Source: Novosphingobium decolorationis
GTDB lineage: Bacteria; Pseudomonadota; Alphaproteobacteria; Sphingomonadales; Sphingomonadaceae
Assembly (NCBI RefSeq): GCF_018417475.1
Contig: NZ_CP054856.1
Span: forward strand, 1,519,001 to 1,583,000
Reading direction: 5' to 3'
Length of the DNA: 64,000 nucleotides
Of the stretch, positions 49,197 to 58,907 are shown piece after piece. Numbering within the stretch: position 1 is the first letter of the stretch; the number at the start of each line of letters is the position of its first letter. The position numbers and the translations under genes were made by a program. Below the pieces are notes generated by a model, which was not told the origin of the DNA, made no database searches, and was given only the letters and a program-made list of their open reading frames with translations.

Positions 49197-52061
49197 TTAC
49201 TGGAAGGTGAAGCGTGCGCCGATGGCGAAGGTGCGCGGAACCAGGGTCGTGCCCAGGTTCATCGTCTCCGCGCCGCCGGCCGCGCCGTACTTGTAGAAGC
49301 TCTGCTGGTTTTCCTTGGTGAGGTTGCGCGCATCGAAGGTCAGCGCGATGTCGTCCGTCACGTTGGCGGTCAGCTGGAAGTCCATGTAGCCCGAGGACTT
49401 GTACCACACGCCAATCGGGTTGGCGAAGAGACGCGCCTCGTTGTTGTGCAGGAAGCCCTTGCGCCACACGTACGACAGACGTGCGCCGATGGGACCGCGC
49501 TGGTAGGCGAGCGTCGCGTTGTACGAGAGCTTCGAGACGTTGAAGAAGTCCGACTGCGTGTAGCCCACGACTTCGCCCAGCTGGTTGGTCTCGGGGATCG
49601 ACTGGTTGGAGTCGAGCACCGTCAGGCTGCCCTGGAAGCCCAGGCCATCCAGAACGCTGGGCAGGTAGGTCGGGAAGTAGGTCAGGCCCACTTCGACGCC
49701 CTTGAGCACGCCGTCCGAGGCGTTGGCCGGGCGGGTGATCGTGAAGTAGTCGGTCGCGCCTGCCTCGATGTCGTTGTTCGGGATGTACTCGTAGCTCGAA
49801 ATCGGCACGACAAGCCCTGAGATCTCGCGGCGGAAGCCGGTGACCGTGATCGCGCTGTTGGGCTCGAAGTACCACTCGATGGCGACGTCGATGTTCTTCG
49901 AATGCGTCGGGTTGAGCGTGGCCGTACCGGCCGAACCGCTGCCGTAGCCCACGTTGGTGAGGTCACCCGTCAGCTGGTAGGTCGGGTTGACGTCGGTGAA
50001 GTTGGGGCGGCGCAGGGTCTCACCGTAGTTGAAGCGCAGGCGCAGATCGCGGGTGATCTCGTAGCGCGCGGTGAAGCTGGGCAGGAACTTGGCCGACCCG
50101 CGCGAAACCGAGCTGCGCGCGAAGTTGTCGAGGCGGTCGTAGAAGTCGTAATCGGTGTCGATGTTGACGTAGCGCACGCCCGCCTGGAGATCGAGCGGAT
50201 TGCCGAAGATCGAGATCTGCGCGTCGGCCATCACGTAGCCCGACATCGTGGTTTCCTCGATGCCGAAGGTCTGGCCCAGCGAAAGCTGGTCGCTGGTGGG
50301 ACGGCCATAGAGCCCGCGCACCATGTCCGCGTTGTCGTAGAGCCAGTTGCCGTCGATGTTGACCCAGCTGCGCGGCAGGTCGCCCTCACCCTTGAAGAAG
50401 CCCGAGTTGGTGAACAGGGCCTCTTCGGGCAGGTCGGTCAGGTTGCCACCCAGCGCCACGGCATCGCCGGTGCGGATGTAGCTGGCCGCCTTGCGACGGT
50501 CGACACGAAGGCCCGCGGCGACGCGGCGCAGGAAGCCCTCGTAGAAGCCGTAGTAGCCATCGAGCTTGCCGGTGAGCGCGCTGCCCTTGTCCTTGTTGGC
50601 GTTGTCGTACAGCTCGCCCACGGCCCAGGTCGAGGGCTGCGTCAGCAGGCTGTCGTCCGAGAAGTGGTAGGAAGGAATGCCGCCGCCCGCGTTGAAGTCG
50701 GCAGTGATCTCGTCGGCCACGCGGCTCGTGCGCATCGCGATGAACGAGCTTTCGAACGTGCTGGTCTGGTAGGCGAGGTCGCTGGTGATCTTGCCATCGC
50801 CGTCGCCGACTTCCCACGCTCCGTTGAGGTGGTAGACGTAGCTGTCGGTCTTCGACTTGTTGAGGTCAGCCGAATTGAAGCCGTAGACATCGCCCACGGT
50901 GCGCGACTTGACGATGTTGGTGCCATCGTAAAGCTCGACCGCGCCGGGGTTGCCCCACCAGTCGACGAAGCTGAACTGCAGGCTGTTGAAGGTCTCGGAG
51001 CGGTAGCCCGTATAGAACATCTCGGCGGTGTAGACCGAGCTGGAATTGGGCGCCCACTGCAGCGCGGCGTTGAACGCGGGGCGCTCACGCTTGCCGTAGA
51101 GGTCCGAGGAGAACACCGCGTCGCGCGACAGGACATAGGGCACGTCCTGGCCGTTGATGTTGAGCGTGGCGCCCGGATCGGTGGAGAGACCGGCGTTGAG
51201 ACCCGGCTGCCAGATGTTGCCGTCGGGATTGCCCGCGGTCACGCTGCGGCAGTCGCTGGGCTGGATACGCTCGTAGGGGACCCAGGCCGCACCACCCGCG
51301 CAGGCGCCCGGCGCCGAGCTGACGGTGGGCAGGTTGCTGTCGGTGAGGAAGGGCACGAGCGCGCCCGCGGTCGCGCTTTCGGTGCGGTACTTGGCGCGGA
51401 TGTAGCTGGCGTTCACAAGGACACCGATGCGCCCGATGCCCGTGTCCCAGCTGTCCGCGACCAGCAGCGCGCCGCTCGGATTGAAGGTGTCGGCGATCTC
51501 GTCGTAGGTGCCGCGCGCCTGGCCCGACACGGCAAAGCCGCTGAAGTCGAAGGGACGACGGGTCTTGACGTCGATCTGGCCGGCAAGGCCGGTTTCGAGC
51601 TGGTCGGCCGAGCGGGTCTTGAAGACGTTGACCTGCTTCACAAGGTTCGCCGGGATGTCCTGGAGCGAGAAGCTCTGGCCCGATGCGGTGAAGACGTTGA
51701 TGCCGTTCAGCGTGGTGACGGGGTCGTTCAACCCGCGAATGGTGACGGTCTGCGCCTCGCCGCTCGCGCGGTCGGTGATCTGGATGCCGGTGACGCGCTG
51801 GAGCGCCTCGACGACGTTGTTGTCGGGCAGCTTGCCGACGTCTTCCGACACGATCGAATCGACGATCTGGACGTTGTTCTTGCGCACGTTGAGCGCGCCC
51901 AGGATCGAGGCGCGCACGCCCGTGACGATGATTTCCTCGGCGCTGGGGTCGCTGGCTCCATCGGCCTGCGGGGCGGGGGCGGCCTCCTGCGCGTTCGCCA
52001 CGCCGGCGATGCCCAGGGCCAGAACAGAAGCTGTGCAGAATGCGAATGGCCGGAATGCCAT
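49197..52061 (-). CDS. TonB-dependent receptor for arabinan/arabinogalactan-type glycans
   Basis: The 954-residue protein has a signal peptide (cleavage near ANA/QE), a TonB-box region (EEIIVTGVRASI), a plug domain with VSEDVGKLPDNNVVEALQRV (about 75-95) and a large 22-strand-type barrel ending in FAIGARFTFQ. The VTGxRASIxxALxxK pattern is that of the sugar-uptake receptor group in xanthomonads, caulobacters and sphingomonads. Its substrate is inferred from the adjoining arabinosidases. A GGGAGGG element precedes the ATG at 52061, and a FadR-type operator lies 65 bp upstream. Confidence 0.9.
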   Translation of the reverse strand: MAFRPFAFCTASVLALGIAGVANAQEAAPAPQADGASDPSAEEIIVTGVRASILGALNVRKNNVQIVDSIVSEDVGKLPDNNVVEALQRVTGIQITDRASGEAQTVTIRGLNDPVTTLNGINVFTASGQSFSLQDIPANLVKQVNVFKTRSADQLETGLAGQIDVKTRRPFDFSGFAVSGQARGTYDEIADTFNPSGALLVADSWDTGIGRIGVLVNASYIRAKYRTESATAGALVPFLTDSNLPTVSSAPGACAGGAAWVPYERIQPSDCRSVTAGNPDGNIWQPGLNAGLSTDPGATLNINGQDVPYVLSRDAVFSSDLYGKRERPAFNAALQWAPNSSSVYTAEMFYTGYRSETFNSLQFSFVDWWGNPGAVELYDGTNIVKSRTVGDVYGFNSADLNKSKTDSYVYHLNGAWEVGDGDGKITSDLAYQTSTFESSFIAMRTSRVADEITADFNAGGGIPSYHFSDDSLLTQPSTWAVGELYDNANKDKGSALTGKLDGYYGFYEGFLRRVAAGLRVDRRKAASYIRTGDAVALGGNLTDLPEEALFTNSGFFKGEGDLPRSWVNIDGNWLYDNADMVRGLYGRPTSDQLSLGQTFGIEETTMSGYVMADAQISIFGNPLDLQAGVRYVNIDTDYDFYDRLDNFARSSVSRGSAKFLPSFTARYEITRDLRLRFNYGETLRRPNFTDVNPTYQLTGDLTNVGYGSGSAGTATLNPTHSKNIDVAIEWYFEPNSAITVTGFRREISGLVVPISSYEYIPNNDIEAGATDYFTITRPANASDGVLKGVEVGLTYFPTYLPSVLDGLGFQGSLTVLDSNQSIPETNQLGEVVGYTQSDFFNVSKLSYNATLAYQRGPIGARLSYVWRKGFLHNNEARLFANPIGVWYKSSGYMDFQLTANVTDDIALTFDARNLTKENQQSFYKYGAAGGAETMNLGTTLVPRTFAIGARFTFQ

Positions 52062-52125
52062 GATCAACCCTCCCAATTTTAAGCGCGCAGCGGTTCCTGC
52101 GCCGTGTTCGTGGGGGCCTGATTAT

Positions 52126-52136
52126 TTGTCGGAGTT
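52126..52136. promoter_or_regulatory. FadR/GntR-type operator upstream of TonB receptor
   Basis: TTGTCGGAGTT fits TNGTnnnACNA with changes at two positions and shares ATTTGTCGGA with the site upstream of the sugar symporter. Confidence 0.6.
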
Positions 52137-52282
52137 ATTTTGTGCAAGCGAAAAGTGCAAGCCTGCCTTACAATTCAGCAACTCGTAAGGGAGCGTGGCA
52201 TCTTCGCATCACTGCGCGCCACACGCCCTCACAAAACCGCGCAAATCCGCGACATTATTGTCCGAGTTTTAGAACGAATGTA

Positions 52283-53722
52283 TCAGTCCACGGTCCACAG
52301 CGTGCGCGGGTCCGAGAGCGGTGCCAGGGCGACCTTGCCGTCGATTGCGGCAAGCCCCTTTCCGGCCTGCGCCACCGACTCGAAGCGCACCTTGCCTTCC
52401 CCCTCCACCTTGCGGCGGAAGCGGTCGGCCCCGTCCTGCGCGCCGCCTTCGGCGCGCGGCGCCAGCGTGCAGGCGCCATCCCCGCCCACGGTGAGGCACA
52501 TCTCGCGCAGCAGGATCGGGGAGAGCTGGACGGTCCCATCCTTGACGGGAAGCGAACGGATCTGGGTCTGGGGCAGCGCCGGGGCCCCGATCACCAGCGC
52601 CTCGTCCTCGTGCGCCAGGAACGCGCCCTCACTGGCCGCGCTGAGGAAACGCTCGGGCAGCGGACCATTGCCCACCGGCACGCCGAAATCGGGCGCGCCC
52701 TTTTCATCGAAGTAGACGCGCTGGACGCGGGTGTGGCGGTCCGGGTTGAACAGCGGATCGCCCTCGATCTCCTTGTAATCGCGGCCATGGTAGACGAGCA
52801 TCGGCCGCCCCTGCTCGTCGACCGTGAAGTCGTTGTGGCCCGGGCCATAGACCGAGGTCGCGACGCTGGTCTGGAAGACCGGCTCGGGCGACTTGGTCCA
52901 GTTCTCGGCGACAAGGAGATCGGCCTCGGCGTCGATGGAGAGCATGCCCAGGCAGTAACGGTCGTCGGTCGCGCTGGCCGAGTAGGTCATGTAGAGCTTG
53001 CCCGCGTTTTCCAGCACGGCGGCGCCTTCGTTGACCTTGAAGCCCCGGATTTCCCAGTCGTAGGTCGGGACCGAAAGGCGGGTCGCCGGGCCGACCGTCA
53101 GCGGGCCGGTCATCTTCGCGATGTAGAGGTTGGAATTGGTCTCGATGCCCGGCTCGCGCTGGGCCCAGGTGAAGTAGCGCTCACCCCGGTGGACGAAGAC
53201 TTTGGAATCAAGGTTGAAGCTGTCCCAGGGCGCCTTGAACTCGCCCTTCACCGACCACGTGCCCGTCATCGGGTCCTCACCCGCGCATTCCACCGCATAC
53301 GTGCGGATGCGGAAGACGTCCTCGCCCCCGCCCGAGGGGCCCGCGGCGAAGTAGACGTACCAGCGCCCGTCGATCTGGTGCATTTCGGGCGCCCAGATGA
53401 AGCCGGAGAGCGGGCCCTCCTCCTCGTGGCGCCACAGCACGCGCTCCTCTGCGTCGGTGAGGCCCGCCAGCGTCTTGGCGCGGCGCAGGACCAGACGGTC
53501 ATACTCGGGCACCGAGCCCATCATGTAATAGTAGCCGTCGGTGTGGAGGAAGACCTGCGCGTCGGCGCGGTTCTTGACCAGCGGGTTGACCGGAACGGCG
53601 GGCGTGGCGGCGCCATCGGCGTCTTCACCGTCGGCAAGGACCGTGCGGCCCGCCTCGCTGCAGGCGATGGGAAGAAGCGCTGCGCCAAGGGCAAAGGTGC
53701 GGCGCGAAAGGGAAAACGGCAT
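52283..53722 (-). CDS. GH43 family arabinosidase, predicted Tat lipoprotein
   Basis: The 479-residue enzyme has a five-bladed propeller GH43 domain with the expected acids: catalytic base Asp in KNRADAQVFLH (about 54), pKa-modulating Asp in FNLDSKVFVH (about 165) and acid Glu in KVNEGAAVLE (about 226). A C-terminal beta domain follows. SRRTFALGAALLPIAC at the N-terminus combines a twin-arginine motif with a lipobox. GAGAGGA precedes the ATG. A terminator upstream suggests it is partly uncoupled from the main operon. Exact activity (alpha-L-arabinofuranosidase versus beta-xylosidase) is inferred from neighbours. Confidence 0.85.
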   Translation of the reverse strand: MPFSLSRRTFALGAALLPIACSEAGRTVLADGEDADGAATPAVPVNPLVKNRADAQVFLHTDGYYYMMGSVPEYDRLVLRRAKTLAGLTDAEERVLWRHEEEGPLSGFIWAPEMHQIDGRWYVYFAAGPSGGGEDVFRIRTYAVECAGEDPMTGTWSVKGEFKAPWDSFNLDSKVFVHRGERYFTWAQREPGIETNSNLYIAKMTGPLTVGPATRLSVPTYDWEIRGFKVNEGAAVLENAGKLYMTYSASATDDRYCLGMLSIDAEADLLVAENWTKSPEPVFQTSVATSVYGPGHNDFTVDEQGRPMLVYHGRDYKEIEGDPLFNPDRHTRVQRVYFDEKGAPDFGVPVGNGPLPERFLSAASEGAFLAHEDEALVIGAPALPQTQIRSLPVKDGTVQLSPILLREMCLTVGGDGACTLAPRAEGGAQDGADRFRRKVEGEGKVRFESVAQAGKGLAAIDGKVALAPLSDPRTLWTVD

Positions 53723-53792
53723 AAGTCCTCTCCGGTCTCTGGTCGGGCGCGAGGGACCTCTCTTGCGGAGGCCGGATCGCGGCAAAAGCGTC

Positions 53793-53832
53793 AAAAAAAC
53801 GGCCCCCCGCCCCGGCGTGGATGCGGGGGGCC
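53793..53832 (-). terminator. Intrinsic terminator between the two GH43 genes
   Basis: On the minus strand GGCCCCCCGC and GCGGGGGGCC (arms 53823-53832 and 53801-53810) form a perfect 10-bp stem followed by G and seven T residues. It starts 12 bp past the stop of the endo-arabinanase-like gene. Confidence 0.9.
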
Positions 53833-53844
53833 AGTTGGTGGTGT

Positions 53845-54867
53845 TCAGTACTGCGCCACCGGCCAGCCGTCCGCGTCCCAGGTCAGGGGCGCGATGCGCA
53901 GCGTGGGCGCGCCGTTCGCCTCGCGGTCGTAGGCATGGTAGACGAGGTAGGTGGTGCCATCGGTGTCGGTGAAGGCGCCGACGTGGCCGGGGCCGCGGAA
54001 GCGCTCCTTCTCTTCCAGGTCCGCGCGCAGCAGGATCGTGCCGCCGCCCTCCATCAGCTTCGAGCCGTCCTTGCCGAGATAGGGCCCCTTCACGTCGCGC
54101 GACCGGCCCATCACGGTGTAGTAGGTGGAGTTCACGCCCTTGCAGCAATAGTCGTAGCTGACGAGGAGGTAGTACCAGCCGCCGTGGTTGAGGATGAACG
54201 GCGCCTCGACCGGCGCGGGCGCTCCGGCCGGGGCCGGACGGCGCGCGATGGAAACAGGCCGGGTGCCTGCATCGACCTTGCCGGTCTCAGGGTTCACGGC
54301 GAAGAGCTTGATACCCGTCCAGAAGCTGCCGAGCGAGAGCCACTGCCCGCCCTTTTCATCGATCACCAGGTTGGGGTCGATGGCGTTGAAATCGTCGGCG
54401 TGGGTCGACTGGACGACAAGGCCCTTGTCGCTCCAGCCATAGTCCTTCGAGGTCGGGTCCAGCGTCTTGGCGGTCGCAAGGCCGATCGCCGAACGGTTCG
54501 AGCCGAAGGTCGAGACCGAGTAGTAGAGGCGGTATTCGCCATTCACGCGCTGAATGTCAGGCGCCCAGATCCCCTCGGTGCCCGGTACGGCCTTCGTCGC
54601 CCACTCGGGAAGCTCAGCGAAGACCGAACCGGCCTCCTGCCAATGGACGAGGTCGTGCGAGGTCTTGATGCCGATGTAGCGGCCTATCGTGTTGAAAACG
54701 TAGTAGGTGTCGCCCTCACGGATCAGGACGGGATCGTGCGTGGGGGCGAGCGCGCCCGTCAGCCGGTCGTTCAGGACCGGAGCGTCGGCCTCCGGCGCCT
54801 TGGCCGAAACGCCCATCGCAAGCGCCAGCGCGCCCAGGGCCAGAAAGCGGGAGAATGTGCGGACCAT
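53845..54867 (-). CDS. GH43 endo-1,5-alpha-L-arabinanase-like enzyme
   Basis: The 340-residue secreted enzyme (signal peptide ending near VSA/KAP) is a single-domain GH43 protein of arabinanase length. The catalytic base is the Asp of APTHDPVLI (about 45), the third acid is in FNAIDPNLVID (about 162) and the acid Glu is in PVEAPFILNH (about 221). WAPDIQRVNGEYRLYYS is the family WAPD motif. The ATG at 54867 follows GAGGGG; a GTG at 54876 overlaps the preceding stop (GTGA). It should release arabino-oligosaccharides for the GH51 enzyme. Confidence 0.88.
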   Translation of the reverse strand: MVRTFSRFLALGALALAMGVSAKAPEADAPVLNDRLTGALAPTHDPVLIREGDTYYVFNTIGRYIGIKTSHDLVHWQEAGSVFAELPEWATKAVPGTEGIWAPDIQRVNGEYRLYYSVSTFGSNRSAIGLATAKTLDPTSKDYGWSDKGLVVQSTHADDFNAIDPNLVIDEKGGQWLSLGSFWTGIKLFAVNPETGKVDAGTRPVSIARRPAPAGAPAPVEAPFILNHGGWYYLLVSYDYCCKGVNSTYYTVMGRSRDVKGPYLGKDGSKLMEGGGTILLRADLEEKERFRGPGHVGAFTDTDGTTYLVYHAYDREANGAPTLRIAPLTWDADGWPVAQY

Positions 54868-54872
54868 CGCCC

Positions 54873-55505
54873 TCACCCCTCGCTCGCGGCCCAGGCGGCG
54901 ACGAGCGCGCGCGCCTTTTCGCCCACCTGCGCGGGCGTATCACCGGGCTTGTAGAGGCTGCCGCCCACGCCGATGCCGAAGACCCCGGCCTTGCGGTATT
55001 CGGCAATGTTCGCCGGGCCAACGCCGCCCACGGCCCAGACGCGGGTTTCGCGGGGCAGCACGTCCAGAATCGCCTTCACGTAGGACGCGCCCAGAACCGA
55101 GCCGGGGAAGAGCTTGAGGTCGCGCGCGCCTGCGGACACCGCCGCAAACGCCTCGGTCGGGGTGAGGAAACCGGGCAGGACATCCATGCCCAGCGCCAGC
55201 GAATGGGTAATGACCGCGTGGTCGGTGTTGGGCGAAACCATGAAGGTGCCACCGGCCCCTGCAAGATCCTCGGCCAGTCCGGTGGAGATGACGGTACCCC
55301 CGCCGATGGCCGCGCGGTCTTCGAGCGCGGCGGACAGCGCGGCGATGGAGCCCGCCGGATCGGGCGAGTTGAACGGCACTTCGATCAGGCGCACGCCTGC
55401 CTCGACCAGCGCCTCGCCGATGGCGACGACTTCGTGGGTTTCGACCCCGCGCAGGATGGCCACCACCGGGACGGCGCCCTGCGCCAGAACGTCTGCGATC
55501 TTCAT
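54873..55505 (-). CDS. dgoA: 2-dehydro-3-deoxy-6-phosphogalactonate aldolase
   Basis: The 210-residue class I aldolase of the KDPG/KDPGal family has VPVVAILRGV (about 14, with the conserved Arg), LIEVPFNSPDP (about 41, Glu) and DLKLFPGSVLGASYVKA (about 128, with the Schiff-base Lys in KLFP). The FNSPDP variant is characteristic of DgoA-type enzymes, and the kinase encoded next door supports KDPGal as substrate. Products are pyruvate and glyceraldehyde 3-phosphate. Its ATG overlaps the dgoK stop (ATGA). Confidence 0.88.
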   Translation of the reverse strand: MKIADVLAQGAVPVVAILRGVETHEVVAIGEALVEAGVRLIEVPFNSPDPAGSIAALSAALEDRAAIGGGTVISTGLAEDLAGAGGTFMVSPNTDHAVITHSLALGMDVLPGFLTPTEAFAAVSAGARDLKLFPGSVLGASYVKAILDVLPRETRVWAVGGVGPANIAEYRKAGVFGIGVGGSLYKPGDTPAQVGEKARALVAAWAASEG

Positions 55506-56386
55506 GCCTTCACTCCTGTAGCGAGCGCGAGGCCCGCCAGTACGGCTGCCTCGCCATCGATCCGCTGCGCCACCGCGGCGGAAAGGGGAAGCGCCTTTTC
55601 GTAGAGATCGACGATCTTGCCATCGCCGATGAGAACCACCGAGGCCCCCGCGTTCGCCTCGGCGACGACTTCGCCGCCGATCAGAAGCGCAGAGAGGTAG
55701 CCGTGCGACCACGCCTTGGAGCGGCCATCGAGCAGGCGTGCCGCGCGCGCCTCGAAGAGAGCGCCGGTCAGCGGTTCGCCCGCGCGTTCGAGACCGCGCG
55801 CGAAGCCGTCCTCGAAACGTCCCTCCCCATCCGTGTCCGGGCCGGTCAGTGTCGAGTGGCCGGTGAGGAGCGCGAAAAGCTCGCCGGTGGGATGGGTGCG
55901 AAAGCCGGTCAGCACGCCGTCCGTCACTTCCACCCACTTGCAGTGGGTGCCGGGCAGGACGATCAGGTGACGCCCCTCACCCAGTTCGGGCTGGAGCGCG
56001 ATGGCGCCGAAGATCTGCGTTTCCTCGCCGCGCATCACATCGGGCACCACGCCGCCCATGTGGCCGCACACGCCCGCCAGCACGGTGACGGGAAGTCCGG
56101 CCACGGTGGTGCGGGTGGGGCCGGCCAGCCAGTCGTCGCGACGGGCCGGGCACGTGACGTACCCGGCATCGACGAGCGCGCCCTTCGCGCCCGCCATGCC
56201 GCACAGCACCACGTCCTCGAGCGGGCCCTGCTCCTGCCACTGCGCCAGGCGCGCGGCAAGGATACCGGCGGGATCGGCGCTCAGCGCGCCGGGACCGTCG
56301 AGCCTGTCGGTGACACGCCCGTCCTCGACCCGGTAGAGCCGAAGGTGGGTCGTGCCCCAATCGCCAAGGACGTGGACGCGGCTCAT
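55502..56386 (-). CDS. dgoK: 2-dehydro-3-deoxygalactonokinase
   Basis: DgoK phosphorylates 2-keto-3-deoxygalactonate at C6. The 294-residue product has the phosphate-1 motif LGDWGTTHLRL near the N-terminus, CGMAGAKGALVDAGYV (about 62) and LPGTHCKWVEV (about 146), all typical of the DgoK family. Its ATG overlaps the GH51 stop and its stop overlaps dgoA (ATGA at both), so it lies in the middle of a tightly coupled operon. Confidence 0.9.
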   Translation of the reverse strand: MSRVHVLGDWGTTHLRLYRVEDGRVTDRLDGPGALSADPAGILAARLAQWQEQGPLEDVVLCGMAGAKGALVDAGYVTCPARRDDWLAGPTRTTVAGLPVTVLAGVCGHMGGVVPDVMRGEETQIFGAIALQPELGEGRHLIVLPGTHCKWVEVTDGVLTGFRTHPTGELFALLTGHSTLTGPDTDGEGRFEDGFARGLERAGEPLTGALFEARAARLLDGRSKAWSHGYLSALLIGGEVVAEANAGASVVLIGDGKIVDLYEKALPLSAAVAQRIDGEAAVLAGLALATGVKA

Positions 56387-57951
56387 TGCAGTTCGAGCAC
56401 CACGACGGACTTGGCCGGAAGGGTGACGGTGAGCGTGCCGCCCTTCACCCGCGCGCCGTTGAACGCGGCGGGCTTGACCACCTCGGGGTTCTCGAAGGTG
56501 TTGTGCGCGTTGATCGCGCCCGCCGTCAGGATACGACCCGAGACCTTGCCCGCCTTCACGCCGTCGAGCGCGATGGTGACGGTGTTCGCCTCCTTCGCAT
56601 CGGCGTTGGAGAGGCCGACGTGGATCTTGCCGTCCTTGCCCTTGACCGCCGAACCGCTGACGGCGGGAAGCGTGTAGTCCCCCACCTTGTAGGTCGGCGT
56701 CTGGATGTCGATCGGCAGCACGGTCGCGTCCTGCCAGGGCTTGTACATCTCGAAGACGTGGTAGGTGGGCGTCAGCACCATCTGGTCGTCTTTGGTGAAG
56801 ATCATCGCCTGGAGCACGTTCACCATCTGCGCGATGGCGGTCATGCGCACGCGGTCGGCGTGCTTGGCGAAGATGTCGAGGTTGATCGCGGCGATCAGCG
56901 CGTCGCGCATGGTGTTCTGCTGGCGCAGGAAGCCGGGGTGCGTGCCCTCGTCCTGGGCATACCACGAACCCCATTCGTCCACGGCCAGGAACAGGCGCTT
57001 CTCGGGATCGTACTTGTCCATGATCGCGCTGTGCTTGGTGATCAGCTCATCCATGCGCCAGGCTTCGTGGAGCGCGTCGGCCCAGCCGCTCTCGTCGAAA
57101 TCGACGGCAGGTGCGCGCGGCGGCCAGCCCCCTGCGGGGTGGACGTAGTAGTGCAGCGAGAGACCATCGAGCATGTTGCCCGCGATCTTCATCATCTGCT
57201 CGGTCCAGTTGTAGTCCTCGACATTGGCGCCCGCCGCGACCTTGAGGATCTTCGTGTCCGCAGGCGGCTTGATGAAGGTGGAGTAGCGGCGCGTGACATC
57301 GGCGGCGTACTCGGGACGCATGTTGCCCCCGCAGCCCCATAGTTCATTGCCAACCCCGAAGTACTTGACCTTCCAGGGCTCCTTGTGGCCGTTCTCCGCG
57401 CGCTCTTCGGCCAACGTGCCAGCAGGCGCGGTCATGTACTCGATCCACTCGGCCATTTCGCGCGGCGAGCCATTGCCCACGTTGCCCGCGACATAGGCCT
57501 CTGCGCCGACCTGGCGGGTCAGCTCGAAGAACTCGTGCGTGCCCACAGTGTTGGGCTCGGTCACGCCGCCCCAGTGGGTGTTGACCTTGGTCGGGCGGTC
57601 CTTCCTCGGACCCACGCCCTCGCGCCAGTGGTACTCGTCGGCAAAGCAGCCGCCCGGCCAGCGGATGACCGGCACCGAGAGATCGCGCAGCGCGCCGACC
57701 ACGTCGTTACGAAACCCGTTGGTGTTGGGGATCGCGCTGTCCTCGCCGACCCACAGGCCGCCGTAGATGCCCTCACCCAGATGCTCGGCAAACTGGGTGA
57801 AGATGTCCTTGTCGTAGACCGGGCCCGGCGTATCGGCGTGGATCGTCGCGCGCGTCGGGGTCCCGGCGGTGTCGGCCAGGACGCCCGTGCTCGCAAAGAC
57901 GCTCACCCCCAGAAGCAGGGTGGCGGCGGTGTGGCGAAATGCCTTCATCAT
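56383..57951 (-). CDS. GH51 alpha-N-arabinofuranosidase (exported)
   Basis: The 522-residue enzyme has a signal peptide (cleavage near VLA/DTA), a TIM barrel and a C-terminal beta domain. The acid/base Glu is in KYFGVGNELWGCGG and the nucleophile Glu in LAVDEWGSWY; VIRWPGGCFADEYHW is the family substrate loop. It removes terminal L-arabinofuranose from arabinan or arabinoxylan. The signal peptide is noteworthy because many bacterial GH51 enzymes are cytosolic. It precedes dgoK with a 4-bp overlap. Confidence 0.92.
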   Translation of the reverse strand: MMKAFRHTAATLLLGVSVFASTGVLADTAGTPTRATIHADTPGPVYDKDIFTQFAEHLGEGIYGGLWVGEDSAIPNTNGFRNDVVGALRDLSVPVIRWPGGCFADEYHWREGVGPRKDRPTKVNTHWGGVTEPNTVGTHEFFELTRQVGAEAYVAGNVGNGSPREMAEWIEYMTAPAGTLAEERAENGHKEPWKVKYFGVGNELWGCGGNMRPEYAADVTRRYSTFIKPPADTKILKVAAGANVEDYNWTEQMMKIAGNMLDGLSLHYYVHPAGGWPPRAPAVDFDESGWADALHEAWRMDELITKHSAIMDKYDPEKRLFLAVDEWGSWYAQDEGTHPGFLRQQNTMRDALIAAINLDIFAKHADRVRMTAIAQMVNVLQAMIFTKDDQMVLTPTYHVFEMYKPWQDATVLPIDIQTPTYKVGDYTLPAVSGSAVKGKDGKIHVGLSNADAKEANTVTIALDGVKAGKVSGRILTAGAINAHNTFENPEVVKPAAFNGARVKGGTLTVTLPAKSVVVLELQ

Positions 57952-57977
57952 GTCTTCTATCCCCTCCCAGGGCGTTC

Positions 57978-58904
57978 TTAATCGTGGAATTCGTCAACCG
58001 TCTCGCGCTTGCCGCGCAGGAAGGCGTCGGCCACCAGCCGCATCGGCGCGACATCGACGTCGCTGCGCCCGCCGCGGATGAGGTTGGCAAAACGCGCGTA
58101 GAGCCCGGCGTATTCCAGGTCCTCGTTACGCTCGGTCCCGCTCGGCAGGGTCAGCACCGCGCCGCCGCTGGAGAGCTTGAGCTCGCCCGCGTCGGTCTCG
58201 ACGGTGATGTCCCAGGACTGCGGGCCGGTCTGGCGCCAGTCGAGGTCCATGTGGATCGGCGCGCCCGCCGTGTCCTGGAAATCGATGTCGGCGGCAATCG
58301 GCGCGGCGCGGTTGGCCGGAAGGCTCAGCGTCGCGTCCTTGAGGAACATCGGACGCGGCAGGATGTGGGTGATGATCGAGAGCGCGTTGATGCCCGGATC
58401 GAAGACGCCCAGACCACCCGGCTGCCAGATCCAGTCCTGGCCCGGGTGCCACACGCGCACGTCCTCGCGCCAGACGATCTTCGCGCTCTTCACCGTACGC
58501 TCGGCAAGCCAGGCGCGCGCAGGCGCAACCCCTGCGGCAAAGCGCGAGTGCCACGAAGCAAAGAGCGTGACGCCGGCCTTGTCGGCCCGATCCTTGAGCG
58601 CCTCGACTTCGGCGAGCGTGGCGCCCGGCGGCTTCTCGAGGAAGACGTGCATCCCGGCCTTCAGCGCCGTGACGGCAATGTCATAGCGCACCTGGGGCGG
58701 GGTGCAGAGCGCGACCGCGTCGACCGCCGGGCCCTTCTCCAGCAGCTCCTCTATCGAGGCGAACTGGGGGATGCCTTCCATCGGCGGCGAGTGCGGGCTC
58801 ACGGTCGCGGCGATGTCGAAGTTGCCGTTGCCGCGAATGGCGGGGATGTGCTGGTCCCGGGCAATCTTGCCCAGGCCCACGATGGCAATGCGGATCGGGT
58901 CCAT
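57978..58904 (-). CDS. L-arabinose/D-galactose 1-dehydrogenase (Gfo/Idh/MocA family)
   Basis: The 308-residue NAD(P)-dependent enzyme has the dinucleotide motif IVGLGKIARDQH near the N-terminus and FLEKPPGATLAEVEAL (about 91, with the catalytic Lys-Pro). DVRVWHPGQDWIWQPGGLGVFDPGINALSI (positions about 150-180) matches the characterised Azospirillum L-arabinose 1-dehydrogenase very closely from memory. That enzyme also oxidises D-galactose. It should produce the aldonolactone. It starts 3 bp after the AraD1 gene and precedes GH51 by 26 bp. Confidence 0.88.
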   Translation of the reverse strand: MDPIRIAIVGLGKIARDQHIPAIRGNGNFDIAATVSPHSPPMEGIPQFASIEELLEKGPAVDAVALCTPPQVRYDIAVTALKAGMHVFLEKPPGATLAEVEALKDRADKAGVTLFASWHSRFAAGVAPARAWLAERTVKSAKIVWREDVRVWHPGQDWIWQPGGLGVFDPGINALSIITHILPRPMFLKDATLSLPANRAAPIAADIDFQDTAGAPIHMDLDWRQTGPQSWDITVETDAGELKLSSGGAVLTLPSGTERNEDLEYAGLYARFANLIRGGRSDVDVAPMRLVADAFLRGKRETVDEFHD

Positions 58905-58907
58905 GGC

